This document shows positions 41,944 through 50,290 of a stretch of 64,000 nt of DNA, one piece after another; position 1 is the first letter of the stretch; every line of letters starts with the position of its first letter. The stretch covers positions 248,001 to 312,000 of the forward strand of contig NZ_MSIF01000006.1 of the NCBI RefSeq assembly GCF_001921215.1, in the 5' to 3' direction. Source of the stretch: Actinophytocola xinjiangensis (GTDB lineage: Bacteria; Actinomycetota; Actinomycetes; Mycobacteriales; Pseudonocardiaceae). The position numbers and the translations under genes are program-made. The notes below the pieces were generated by a model that saw only the letters and a list, made by a program, of their open reading frames with translations, did not search any database and had not been told where the DNA came from.

Positions 41944-44904
41944 ATGCCGGATCGCGACGCCGCCCTGTCCGCGCTCCACGCCCTGCTCGGCGGCGCGCGC
42001 GCCAACCCGGACCGGATCCTGGACGCCGGCGCCGCCGCGATCGCCCGCCGGCTGGCCGAGGCCACCGACCCGGACACCGACCTGACGGCGGCGCACGCGC
42101 TGGGCCTGTACCACTGGCTGCGTTGGGAGGTGCTGCCCGACGGCAGCGACGGCGAGGACCTCGCCGCCGCCACCCGCCTGTTCGGCCCGGTGTACCAGGT
42201 CAGCCCGGACTCCGTCCCCGAGCTGCTGCACCACCTCCTCGGCGGGGCCGACCCGGGGAAGGCGTCGCGCGACGCGGGCATCGAGCTGCTCACCGCGTAC
42301 CTGACCACCGGGCGGTTCGAGCAGCTCACCGAGGCGGTGGCCCGCTTCCGGGAGGCCCTCGCCGCCCTCGGCGCCGCCGACGCCCACCGGGACAACGACC
42401 TGAACAACCTGGTGGCCGCGCTCAGCGTGCTCGCCGAGCGCCGCAACGACCCGGACGTCGTGCGGGAGGCGGTGGCCGCCGGCCGCGAGGCGGTGGCGAT
42501 CAGCCGCCACCACAAACTGCGTGTGCGGTACCTGGACAACCTCGGCGGCGTGCTGCGGCTGCTGGCGGTGCGCACCGGGGACCTGGCGACGCTGCGGGAG
42601 GCGGCCGAGGTGGCCCGCGAGGCGGTCGCCGGCCTGACACCGGGACACCCGAGGCTCGCCGCGTTCAGCAGCAACCTCGCCGCCACCCTCCAGGTCCTGT
42701 ACCAGCGCGCCGGGGAGCTGGAGGTGCTGGAGGAGGCGGCGCGGGCCGGCCGCACCGCCGTGGCCGCCACCCCCGAGGGACACCCGAACCGGGCCGTGTT
42801 CCTGCACAACCTCGGCGGCACGCTGGTGTCGCTCTACAGCCGCACCAACCGGTCCGACGTGCTCGACGAGGCCGTGACGGTCAGCCGCGACGCGGTCGCC
42901 GCACTCCCCCGCGACCACCCCGAGCGCGCGTCGATGACCAACGGCCTGGCCGGCACGCTGGGCATGCTGGGCGAGCACACCCGAGACGCCGACATCCTGC
43001 GCGAGGGCGTGCGGACCGAGCGCGACGCGATCACCGCCACCCCGCACGACCACCCCGCCCGCGCCGGCTACCTGCACAACCTGGGGCTCATGCTGCGCAC
43101 CCTGTTCGACCTGACCGGCGAGCTGGACGCGCTGACGCAGGCAGCGCGGGCCGGCCGGGCGGCGGTCGCGGCGACCACCGGCGACCACCCCGACCACGCC
43201 ACCACCCGCTACGACCTCGGCAGCACGCTCCACCGGCTCCACGAGCGCACCGCCGAGCCCGAGGTACTGGCCGAGGCGCTGGAGTGCCTGCGCGCGGCGG
43301 GCGCGAGCTCCGCCGCGTCGACGTTCGTGCGGCTGCGCGCCCGGCACGCCCTGGGCCAGCTGGCCACCGACCCCGCCGAGGCGTTGCGCGCCATGGACAG
43401 CGCCATCGACCTGCTGGAGCTGATCGCCCCGGGCAGCCTGCAACGCAGCGACCGGGAGCACCAGCTCGGCCGACTGGGCAGCCTCGCCGGGGACGCGGCC
43501 GCCGCAGCACTGGCCGCCGGGAACCCCGCGCGCGCCGTCGAACTGCTGGAACGGGCGCGGGGCGTGCTCGCCGCCGACGCCGTCGGCCTGCGCGGCGCCG
43601 ACCACGAACGGCTGCGCGCCCGGTACCCCGACCTCGCCGGCCGGCTCGACCGGGCGCGGAGCCGGATCGTCGAGCTGGACCGCACGCACGCCACCCTCGC
43701 GCACACCGTGCTCACCGCCGGCTCGACCAGGACCGTCAGCGCCCAGCTCCGCCAGCTGGCCGCGTCGCGCCGGGCCGCGTACGCGGACTGGGAACGTGCC
43801 CTGGCCGAGGCGCGCGAGCGCCCCGGGTTCGCCGGTTTTCTGCGGGCGCCGGACATCGGGCAGCTCACCCGGCACGCGCGGGACGGGCCGGTCGTGTACG
43901 TCACCGCCGGCCACGCCCTCGTGCTGACCGCCGACCCCGAGGACCCGGTGCACGTCGTCGCGCTGGCCGGGCTGAGCCCGCGCGCCGCCGAGGGCCGGGC
44001 GACCAGCCTGCTGGCCGCGTGCGGCACGGCCAACGCCCGGGACCTCGCGCCCGCCGCCGCCCGCACGGCCCAGCAGGAGATCCGCGCGGTCCTGGACTGG
44101 GTGTGGGACACCGTCACCGGCCCGGTCCTCGCCCACCTCGGGCACACCGCCGCCGTACCGGCCGGCGGCCCGTGGCCCCGGGTCTGGTGGTGTCCGGTCG
44201 GGGTGCTGGCGTTCCTGCCGCTGCACGCCGCCGGGCACGCGCTGGACCGCGTCGTGTCCTCCTACACGCCCACCGCGCGTGCCAGGAACCCCGAGCCGGC
44301 CGGCGCCGCGCCGGGCACGACCGTGATCGTCCCGGTCCCCGACCTGCCGGGTGCGGCGCTGCCGGGCGTCACCGAGGAGACCGCCGCGATCGGGGCGCTG
44401 GTGCCGGCGGCCAGCGTGCTGACCAACCCCACCCACGACACGGTCCTGGCCGCGTTGCCGGGCCACCAGGTCGCGCACTTCGCCTGCCACGGCCGGGCCG
44501 ACCTGGCCGACCCGGCCCGCAGCCACCTCGTGCTCGCCGACCACGCCACCGCGCCGTTGACCGTCACCGAGATCGGCGCGCTGCGGCTGTCGGCCGGCCT
44601 GGCCTACCTGTCGGCGTGCGCGACCAGCGTGACCGCCGCGCGCCTGGCCGACGAGGCACTGCACATCACCGGCGCGTTCCACCTCGCCGGCTACCACAAC
44701 GTGGTCGGCACGCTGTGGTCCATCGACGACACCACCGCGGCCGAGTTCGCCGCCGGGTTCTACCGGCTGCTCACCGACGACGGCACGGTCGCGCCGAGGA
44801 CCGGGCGCAGCGCCGTCGCCCTGCACGAGGTCACCCGGCGGCTACGGGAGCGGTACCCGGACGTGCCGGCGGTGTGGGCGGCCTACACCCACACCGGCGC
44901 CTGA
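41944..44904 (+). CDS. CHAT-domain (caspase-like) TPR protein
   Basis: A 986-residue protein. Residues 1-600 are helical TPR-type repeats of about 47 residues (AREAVAGLTPGHPRLA, GRTAVAATPEGHPNRAVFL, GRAAVAATTGDHPDHATT), and the C-terminal 300 residues are a CHAT caspase-HetF-associated protease domain. The catalytic pair is kept: His849 in VAHFACHG and Cys892 in AYLSACATS, and the family block HLAGYHNVVGTLWSIDD follows. The enzyme is therefore probably an active cysteine protease regulated by its repeats. The ATG at 41944 follows GGGGGG. No obvious substrate gene is adjacent. Confidence 0.85.
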   Translation: MPDRDAALSALHALLGGARANPDRILDAGAAAIARRLAEATDPDTDLTAAHALGLYHWLRWEVLPDGSDGEDLAAATRLFGPVYQVSPDSVPELLHHLLGGADPGKASRDAGIELLTAYLTTGRFEQLTEAVARFREALAALGAADAHRDNDLNNLVAALSVLAERRNDPDVVREAVAAGREAVAISRHHKLRVRYLDNLGGVLRLLAVRTGDLATLREAAEVAREAVAGLTPGHPRLAAFSSNLAATLQVLYQRAGELEVLEEAARAGRTAVAATPEGHPNRAVFLHNLGGTLVSLYSRTNRSDVLDEAVTVSRDAVAALPRDHPERASMTNGLAGTLGMLGEHTRDADILREGVRTERDAITATPHDHPARAGYLHNLGLMLRTLFDLTGELDALTQAARAGRAAVAATTGDHPDHATTRYDLGSTLHRLHERTAEPEVLAEALECLRAAGASSAASTFVRLRARHALGQLATDPAEALRAMDSAIDLLELIAPGSLQRSDREHQLGRLGSLAGDAAAAALAAGNPARAVELLERARGVLAADAVGLRGADHERLRARYPDLAGRLDRARSRIVELDRTHATLAHTVLTAGSTRTVSAQLRQLAASRRAAYADWERALAEARERPGFAGFLRAPDIGQLTRHARDGPVVYVTAGHALVLTADPEDPVHVVALAGLSPRAAEGRATSLLAACGTANARDLAPAAARTAQQEIRAVLDWVWDTVTGPVLAHLGHTAAVPAGGPWPRVWWCPVGVLAFLPLHAAGHALDRVVSSYTPTARARNPEPAGAAPGTTVIVPVPDLPGAALPGVTEETAAIGALVPAASVLTNPTHDTVLAALPGHQVAHFACHGRADLADPARSHLVLADHATAPLTVTEIGALRLSAGLAYLSACATSVTAARLADEALHITGAFHLAGYHNVVGTLWSIDDTTAAEFAAGFYRLLTDDGTVAPRTGRSAVALHEVTRRLRERYPDVPAVWAAYTHTGA

Positions 44905-44907
44905 GCG

Positions 44908-46134
44908 CTACGCCGCCGCCAGGCCCTCGCCGGTCTGCCCGGCCAGGCGCCGCAGTTCGGCGGTGCACATCATGAAACCGTCGGGCGGCAGCCGGTGCGC
45001 ATAGTGGTCGAGGTCGTCGAGCAGCGCGTACACGTGCACCGGGGTGCCGGCGCGGCCGGCGGCGTTGACCACCTGGCGCAGTCCGGCCAGCACGGCGGGG
45101 TGGCGGGTCTGGTAGGCGTGGGCGACCTGGTGGTTGCTGCGGTCGGCGGCCAGGTAGAACTGCACGAGGTCCTTGGTGCCGACGAACAGCTCGCTCGCCC
45201 CGGCCGCGCAGAACCCCGGCACGGAGTGCACCGCGGCCGGTGTCTCGACGAACACCGCCAGCGGCAGGTCGTCGGGCAGCGCGAGCCGGCGGCGCAGCAG
45301 CAGGTACTCGTGCTGGTCGTTGACGAACGGCACGGCGAAGCCCACGCGGCCGGCGTCCGGGCCGAGGGTGTCGCGCACCTGGGCGCGCAGCGCCTCGAAC
45401 GCCAGCGGGTAGTGCGGCTCGCGCAGCAGCGCCCGCGCGCCGTGCAGGCCGAGGTCGGGGTTGGTCTCGTGGTCCACGGCCCCGGTGGTGATCCGCGCGG
45501 CGTCGTCGGAGCGCAGGTCCAGCAGCCGCATGACCAGCCGCTGTCCGGGCAGCAGCTCGCGGGCGAACCCGCACAGCTCCCGTCCGACGGCGGCCCCGTA
45601 CCGACGGGCCTCGACCGGGCCGGAGCGCAGCGCGTCGAGTGGGCGCAGGCCCACCGACAGGCACACGAACTCCTCGCGGACGAAGAAGCTCGACACCTGC
45701 TCGACGCGCGGCACCAGCGCGTTGGTCGACGCCACGTCGGTCGCTGCGGCCACCACGACACAGATCGACCCGAGGTCCTCGGGTGTGACGGCGAGCCGGC
45801 GGGGGGCCAGGGCCGGTGGCCGCGCGTCGCCGACGACGACCGACTCGCGGTCGGTGCGCACGGTGACCGTGCCGACCAGCCCGGCCAGCTCGCGGCGTTC
45901 GACGCGCAGCACCGGGATTCCCCGCGTGCGGCACAGCGACTCCATGTGGCCGGTGCGTCCGCCGCCGGCGCAGATCACCGCCGAGGAGGCCACGATGGCG
46001 TCGTAGAGGTCCGGCCGGAGCGTCTCGACGACGAGCACCGAGCCGGGGATCGGACGGCCGGTGTGGTTGCAGTCCCCACGGATCTCGATCGCGGGCACGT
46101 CGACCAGCAGGACCCCGGGAAGTTCACGTGCCAT
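44908..46134 (-). CDS. PtsI-like PEP-utilising protein lacking HPr domain
   Basis: A 408-residue protein with the two C-terminal parts of enzyme I/PPDK. A swivelling phosphohistidine domain (about 1-120) carries ICAGGGRTGHMESLCRTRGI, with the histidine of the enzyme I GGRTSH motif kept. A PEP-binding TIM barrel follows (RLLDLRSDDAARIT, VFVETPAAVHSV, LFVGTKDLVQFYLAADRSN). The helical HPr-binding domain is missing, and the barrel end reads VYALLDDLDHYAHRL where enzyme I has its catalytic C-G-E. Normal PEP phosphotransfer is thus doubtful. GGAG lies 3 nt before the ATG. It is 43 bp after the FAD/NAD(P)-binding gene on the same strand. Confidence 0.72.
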   Translation of the reverse strand: MARELPGVLLVDVPAIEIRGDCNHTGRPIPGSVLVVETLRPDLYDAIVASSAVICAGGGRTGHMESLCRTRGIPVLRVERRELAGLVGTVTVRTDRESVVVGDARPPALAPRRLAVTPEDLGSICVVVAAATDVASTNALVPRVEQVSSFFVREEFVCLSVGLRPLDALRSGPVEARRYGAAVGRELCGFARELLPGQRLVMRLLDLRSDDAARITTGAVDHETNPDLGLHGARALLREPHYPLAFEALRAQVRDTLGPDAGRVGFAVPFVNDQHEYLLLRRRLALPDDLPLAVFVETPAAVHSVPGFCAAGASELFVGTKDLVQFYLAADRSNHQVAHAYQTRHPAVLAGLRQVVNAAGRAGTPVHVYALLDDLDHYAHRLPPDGFMMCTAELRRLAGQTGEGLAAA

Positions 46135-46177
46135 GAGCTCCAGGCTGACAACCGGCCGGCGCGGCCCGCATCTCCGC

Positions 46178-47980
46178 CTATGCGAGGGTCTCCAGGCTCT
46201 TGTCCAGCCCGAGGCGGCCACGGAGGTCGCGCGGGGTGACCGACAGGTCCTTGAGCCGCGCCGAGGCGACCTCGGTGACGGCGAGCCGGACCGTGCGTTC
46301 GGTGACCGACCGGCCGTGCCGGGTGCTGATGGCCTGGATGGCGCGCAGGCTGTCCTCCAGCCTGGCGGTGAGCTCCTGGCGCTGGTCGCGGCGCCGGGCG
46401 GTCATCCGCCGGACCTCGATCATGGTCGAGTACGACAGCGCCTCGGTCAGCTCGGGGTCACGGGTCTCGGGCAGGGGGACCCCGGTGGCGTCGTAGCAGG
46501 ACTCCAGCCGGCACAGCAGCGACGCGGCGACCTCCACCGAGTGATTCTTGATGGCGGCGAGGTTGAAGGTGAACGCGCCGGTGCGCCCGTTGCGCACGAT
46601 CTCGTCGCCCTCGCGCGGGCTGCCGACCACCGAGACCGGCGCCGCCGGCAGCCCGGCCGCGCCGACGAGCGTGCCGTGGCCGTCGACCTCGACGCCCCGG
46701 CCGGTGCGGCCGTGCGGGCAGGCCAGGCCCCGGCGCAGCAGGTTGGCCCACAGCGGCGAGTCGACCCTGGCGTAGTCGGACTCGCGCCCGAAGTTCGAGA
46801 TCACCAGGTCGGCGGTGAGCTGTCGCGGTGCGGTGCCGCCGACCGACAGCACCAGCCGGTCGTCCGCGCCGGGGGTGATCGCCTGGATGCGTCCGGCGGT
46901 GACCGCGACCTGGTCGTCCATGGCGGCGTCGACCGGAGCGGCGGTGTAGGCCATGACACCGACGCGCATGATCGCCAGCAGGCTGCCGTACCGGTCGAGG
47001 AGGGTCCGCAGGTCGGCGGAGGGAATCGCGGCGAGGATTTCCGGCAGGTGCGGTTCCCAGGCCTTGAAGACGCGTTCGCTCACGACGGACCGGGCGACCT
47101 CCGGGTGTTCCCGGATCACCCGCAGACCGGCCCGCCGGCATTCGTCCTGGAACCGTTCGATGAAATCGTCGAGGCCGACGTAGGGTTGGTCGCCAAGGCG
47201 CGGCGGCGGGAGTTCCAGAACGTGGTGGCGGTGATCGGCAGGATAGGTGCGCAGGGTACGGCCGGAACCGGAGATCATGTGGATCTTGCCGGTGTGTCCG
47301 TGGCGCAACAACAATGCGGCCGAGTCGTACGCGCTGAGCACCGATCCGACGATCGCGACCTCCGCGTCGGGCGCCACCCCGAGAATCCGTTCGATTCCCC
47401 GTTCCGAGTACGGCTGCGCGACGAACGCCGGGTGGTCGACCACGGTCTCGGCGAACGCCGGGTGCCGCCGCTCCAGCCCGGTGGCCAGCACGACGTGGTC
47501 GGCGACCACGTCGGGGCGGCCGGTCACGGTGACCGTCACCCGGCCGTCGTTCGGTTCCAGGTCAACGGCTTCGCCGTCGACCTGGACCAGGTGGACGCCA
47601 TCGGGCGCCTCGGCGGCGGCCTGGTCGAGGCGGTCGCGCAGGTAGTCGGGATAGACGCAGCGGGGCGCGGGGCCGGACTCGGTGAACACGACGTCGCGCC
47701 ATTCGTCCGGCCAGCCCGACCGGTCGGCCTCCCGGTTGGCCCAGGAGACGAAGTCGTCGACGTCCTCCCGGAACGCCGACATCCGCCCGGCCTGAATGTT
47801 GAAGACGTGCTGCCAGTGATTGCTGCCCGGGTGGTAGGCCACCCCGGCCTGCCGGTATTCGGCGCGCCGTTCCAGGAGCATGATCTCCACCGGTTCCCGC
47901 GCGAACTGGAGCAGGCGAATCGCCGTGGCCGTTCCCCCCAGCCCGGCTCCCACGACAAGCACCCTGGGACGTTCGTTCAC
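46178..47980 (-). CDS. FAD/NAD(P)-binding protein (NAD_binding_9 type)
   Basis: A 600-residue protein. The FAD motif is VLVVGAGLGGTATAIRLL (about 7-24), a conserved SNHWQHVFNIQAGRMSAF lies near 55-72, ADHVVLATG at about 150, and a second dinucleotide motif VAIVGSVLSAYDSAALLL near 190. The fold is that of the HpxO/FAD-NAD(P)-binding family, related to flavin monooxygenases acting on amines; the C-terminal 130 residues are helical. The reaction is unknown. The GTG at 47980 follows GAGGGCGAG. It probably forms an operon with the PtsI-like gene downstream and is divergent from a flavin reductase. Confidence 0.75.
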   Translation of the reverse strand: MNERPRVLVVGAGLGGTATAIRLLQFAREPVEIMLLERRAEYRQAGVAYHPGSNHWQHVFNIQAGRMSAFREDVDDFVSWANREADRSGWPDEWRDVVFTESGPAPRCVYPDYLRDRLDQAAAEAPDGVHLVQVDGEAVDLEPNDGRVTVTVTGRPDVVADHVVLATGLERRHPAFAETVVDHPAFVAQPYSERGIERILGVAPDAEVAIVGSVLSAYDSAALLLRHGHTGKIHMISGSGRTLRTYPADHRHHVLELPPPRLGDQPYVGLDDFIERFQDECRRAGLRVIREHPEVARSVVSERVFKAWEPHLPEILAAIPSADLRTLLDRYGSLLAIMRVGVMAYTAAPVDAAMDDQVAVTAGRIQAITPGADDRLVLSVGGTAPRQLTADLVISNFGRESDYARVDSPLWANLLRRGLACPHGRTGRGVEVDGHGTLVGAAGLPAAPVSVVGSPREGDEIVRNGRTGAFTFNLAAIKNHSVEVAASLLCRLESCYDATGVPLPETRDPELTEALSYSTMIEVRRMTARRRDQRQELTARLEDSLRAIQAISTRHGRSVTERTVRLAVTEVASARLKDLSVTPRDLRGRLGLDKSLETLA

Positions 47981-48280
47981 CTGTTTCTCGCCCTCTCCAG
48001 AACCCGTCGAAACATCGCACGACAGGACACCGGGAAAAAGATCAGCAAACAGATTACCGCGAAACCCGATCGTTGAGCACCTGCGGGCCGGCGGACGATC
48101 ATGGCCCATAAACTCGTCCACGCCCCCGGGTCGCGGCCACTTCCTGCGTGCGCAGTTTCCCCGGGAACCGTTTCCCTTCACAGCCGTCCAGCGACATTCC
48201 ACACTGCGGAAGCCCTTGCCGCGATGTGGTCGGCCGGTCACGATCGGGCCGACAGCCACGATCCGCGGCCAGGAGGTTCC
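47981..48280. other. intergenic region, divergent promoters
   Basis: 300 bp separate the FAD/NAD(P)-binding and FMN reductase genes. The part next to the former (48000-48080) is clearly less GC-rich than surrounding DNA and probably carries its promoter. A near-palindrome TTCCC-C-GGGAA lies at about 48157. I see no gene here: the open frames crossing it lack coding character, and the reductase has a clear ribosome site at 48271. Confidence 0.4.
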
Positions 48281-48838
48281 ATGTCCCTGATCATCGCGCT
48301 GGCGGGCAGCCCGTCGGCGACCTCGCGCACCGTCGCGTTGTTCGGGGCGCTCGCCAGCGGATTGCGGACCGACGGCCACCAGGTGCGGGTGCTGCCCGTG
48401 CGCGCGTTGCCGGCCGAGGCGTTGCTCGGCGCCGACGCCTCGGCACCGGCCATCGCCGAGGCGATCGCGGCCGTCGCCGGGGCGGACGGGCTGATCGTCG
48501 GGTCGCCGGTGTACAAGGCGGCCTACTCGGGCGTGCTGAAGACCTTCCTCGACCTGCTGCCGGCCGACGCCCTGGCCGGCAAGGCGGTGCTGCCGGTACT
48601 CACCGGCGCCGCGCCCGCCCACGCGTTGGCCGTCGACCAGGTACTGGCCCCGGTACTGACGGCGTTGGGCGCGCGGCACGTCGTGTCCGGACTTTTCCTG
48701 CTGGACAAGCAGATCCGCCGCATCGCCGACGGCGCCGTGCTGGCCCCCGAGGCGCGGGACCTGGCCGACGCGGCGATCGGGCGGCTGGTCACGGCACTGG
48801 TCACGGCACTGCCCGCCGGCGAGCGGGTGCGGCGCTGA
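48281..48838 (+). CDS. NADPH-dependent FMN reductase
   Basis: A 185-residue flavodoxin-fold reductase of the SsuE/NAD(P)H-dependent FMN reductase family. The FMN phosphate loop is ALAGSPSATSRTVAL (about 5-19), and GLIVGSPVYKAAYSGVLKTF (about 74-93) is the family signature. It supplies reduced flavin to a monooxygenase or reduces quinones. AGGAGG lies 4 nt before the ATG. It is divergent from the FAD/NAD(P)-binding gene and ends 2 bp before the convergent gadB. Confidence 0.88.
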   Translation: MSLIIALAGSPSATSRTVALFGALASGLRTDGHQVRVLPVRALPAEALLGADASAPAIAEAIAAVAGADGLIVGSPVYKAAYSGVLKTFLDLLPADALAGKAVLPVLTGAAPAHALAVDQVLAPVLTALGARHVVSGLFLLDKQIRRIADGAVLAPEARDLADAAIGRLVTALVTALPAGERVRR

Positions 48839-48840
48839 CC

Positions 48841-50217
48841 TCAGTGGTGGAAGGCGACCTGCGGTGACCGGGTCGCCCCGGCCGAGAGCCGGTCCACGCT
48901 GCGTCGCAGGTCCTCGGCGAGCAGGGTGACCTTGTCGGCGCTGACGCCATGGCGCACGAGGATCCGGTGGATCACGGTGTCCTGGCGGGCGGGCGGCAAC
49001 GGGTAGGCCGGGACCTGCCAGCCGCGCGTGCGGAGCTCGTCGGACAGGTCGTAGAGGGTGAACGGCGTGGTCGCCGGGTCGGCGAGGGTGTAGGAGACGG
49101 CGGGCAGGCCACCCCGGCCGTCGTAGAGCAGGTGGAACGGGCCCATCTCGGTGATCTGCTGGGCCAGCAGTCCCGCCGTGTCGGCGCAGGCCTGGTGGAC
49201 GTTGCGGTAGCCCTCGCGGCCCAGGCGCAGCAGCAGGTAATACTGGGCGATGATCTCCCCGCCGGGGCGGGAGAAGTTGAGGGCGAAGGTCGGCATGTCG
49301 CCGCCCAGGTAGTTCACCCGGAAGACCAGGTCCTCCGGCAGGTCGGCGGCGCTTCGCCAGATGGCCCAGCCGACACCGAGCGGGGCCATGCCGTACTTGT
49401 GGCCCGACGCGTTGATCGAGCACACCCGGGGCACCCGGAAGTCCCACACCAGGTCCGACTGGATGAACGGCGCGACGAAACCGCCGCTGGCCGCGTCCAC
49501 GTGCAGCGGCACGTCCAGGCCGGTGTCGCGCTCGATGGCGTCGAGCTCGGCGGACAACTCGCGGATCGGCTCGTAGTCGCAGGTGAAGGTCACCCCGAGG
49601 ATCCCGACGACGCCGATGGTGTTCTCGTCGACGTGCTCGCGGAGCTGTTCGGGGCGCAGGCCGGTGGCCCCCGGCAGCAACGGGACCTGACGCAGCTCCA
49701 CGTCGAAGTACCGGGCGAACTTCTCCCAGCAGACCTGGACCGGGCCGGTCACCAGGTTCGGCGACCCGGTCGGCTTCCCCGCCGCCGCACGGCGCTGGCG
49801 CCACTTCCACTTCATCGCCAGGCCGCCGAGCATCGCGGCCTCGCTCGACCCGGTGGTCGAACAGCCGACGGTGTCCGCGCTGTTCGGACAGTTCCACAGG
49901 TCGGCCAGCATGTGCACGCACCGGGACTCGATCTCCGCCGTCTGCGGGTACTCGTCCTTGTCGATCATGTTCTTGGTCAGGCCCAGGTCCATCAGCCGGT
50001 GGATCTGGTCGTCGCCCCACGTGGTGCAGAAGGTGGCCAGGTTCTGCGCGGCGTTGCCGTCCAGCTCCAGCTCGTCGCGCAGCAGGTGGTAGACCGCCTG
50101 CGGGTCGTTGCTCTGGTGCGGCATCCGGCGCCGGGGCAGCGGCCGTTCGCTCAGCGGGGTGGCGTAGATGTCCTCGAACGGGCTCGCCTGGTCGTGGTCC
50201 ACGCGGTGCAGCGACAT
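48841..50217 (-). CDS. gadB: glutamate decarboxylase
   Basis: A 458-residue PLP enzyme making GABA and CO2 from glutamate. Family blocks: CTTWGDDQIHRLMDLG, MIDKDEYPQTAEIE, GCSTTGSSEAAMLGGLAMKW, LHVDAASGGFVAPFI, and the PLP lysine in INASGHKYGMAPLGVGWAIW at about 274 (Lys276 in E. coli GadB). Length is close to the 466 of GadB. ATG 50217 is chosen (ATG 50235 would add six residues); a longer frame from 50253 would run into the terminator of the preceding gene. No antiporter gene is adjacent. Confidence 0.93.
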   Translation of the reverse strand: MSLHRVDHDQASPFEDIYATPLSERPLPRRRMPHQSNDPQAVYHLLRDELELDGNAAQNLATFCTTWGDDQIHRLMDLGLTKNMIDKDEYPQTAEIESRCVHMLADLWNCPNSADTVGCSTTGSSEAAMLGGLAMKWKWRQRRAAAGKPTGSPNLVTGPVQVCWEKFARYFDVELRQVPLLPGATGLRPEQLREHVDENTIGVVGILGVTFTCDYEPIRELSAELDAIERDTGLDVPLHVDAASGGFVAPFIQSDLVWDFRVPRVCSINASGHKYGMAPLGVGWAIWRSAADLPEDLVFRVNYLGGDMPTFALNFSRPGGEIIAQYYLLLRLGREGYRNVHQACADTAGLLAQQITEMGPFHLLYDGRGGLPAVSYTLADPATTPFTLYDLSDELRTRGWQVPAYPLPPARQDTVIHRILVRHGVSADKVTLLAEDLRRSVDRLSAGATRSPQVAFHH

Positions 50218-50241
50218 GAGCGAAACCAAACACATCCGCGA

Positions 50242-50281
50242 CCCGCCCGCCACACGGCACGGTCCCCGTGTGGCGGGCGGG
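50242..50281 (-). terminator. terminator of VWA protein gene
   Basis: A 16-bp perfect stem (50242-50257 with 50266-50281) with an 8-nt loop lies between the stop of the VWA gene (50291) and the gadB start (50217). It should insulate gadB from upstream transcription. Confidence 0.85.
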
Positions 50282-50290
50282 CGGCGTGCC

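Noticed and set aside
41926-44826. Minus-strand frame of 966 codons opposite the CHAT gene
   Set aside because: Low-complexity R/G/Q/V-rich translation typical of antisense in high-GC genes; the plus strand has the CHAT catalytic motifs.
50218-50253. Longer gadB start
   Set aside because: It would begin within the 16-bp-stem terminator of the upstream gene.
46178-50260. One minus-strand open frame of 1360 codons
   Set aside because: Only the first 600 residues at the 46178 end have protein-like motifs (FAD/NAD(P)-binding protein). The rest is the alternative frame of gadB on the same strand plus the intergenic gap, which is rich in Arg, Gly and Pro.
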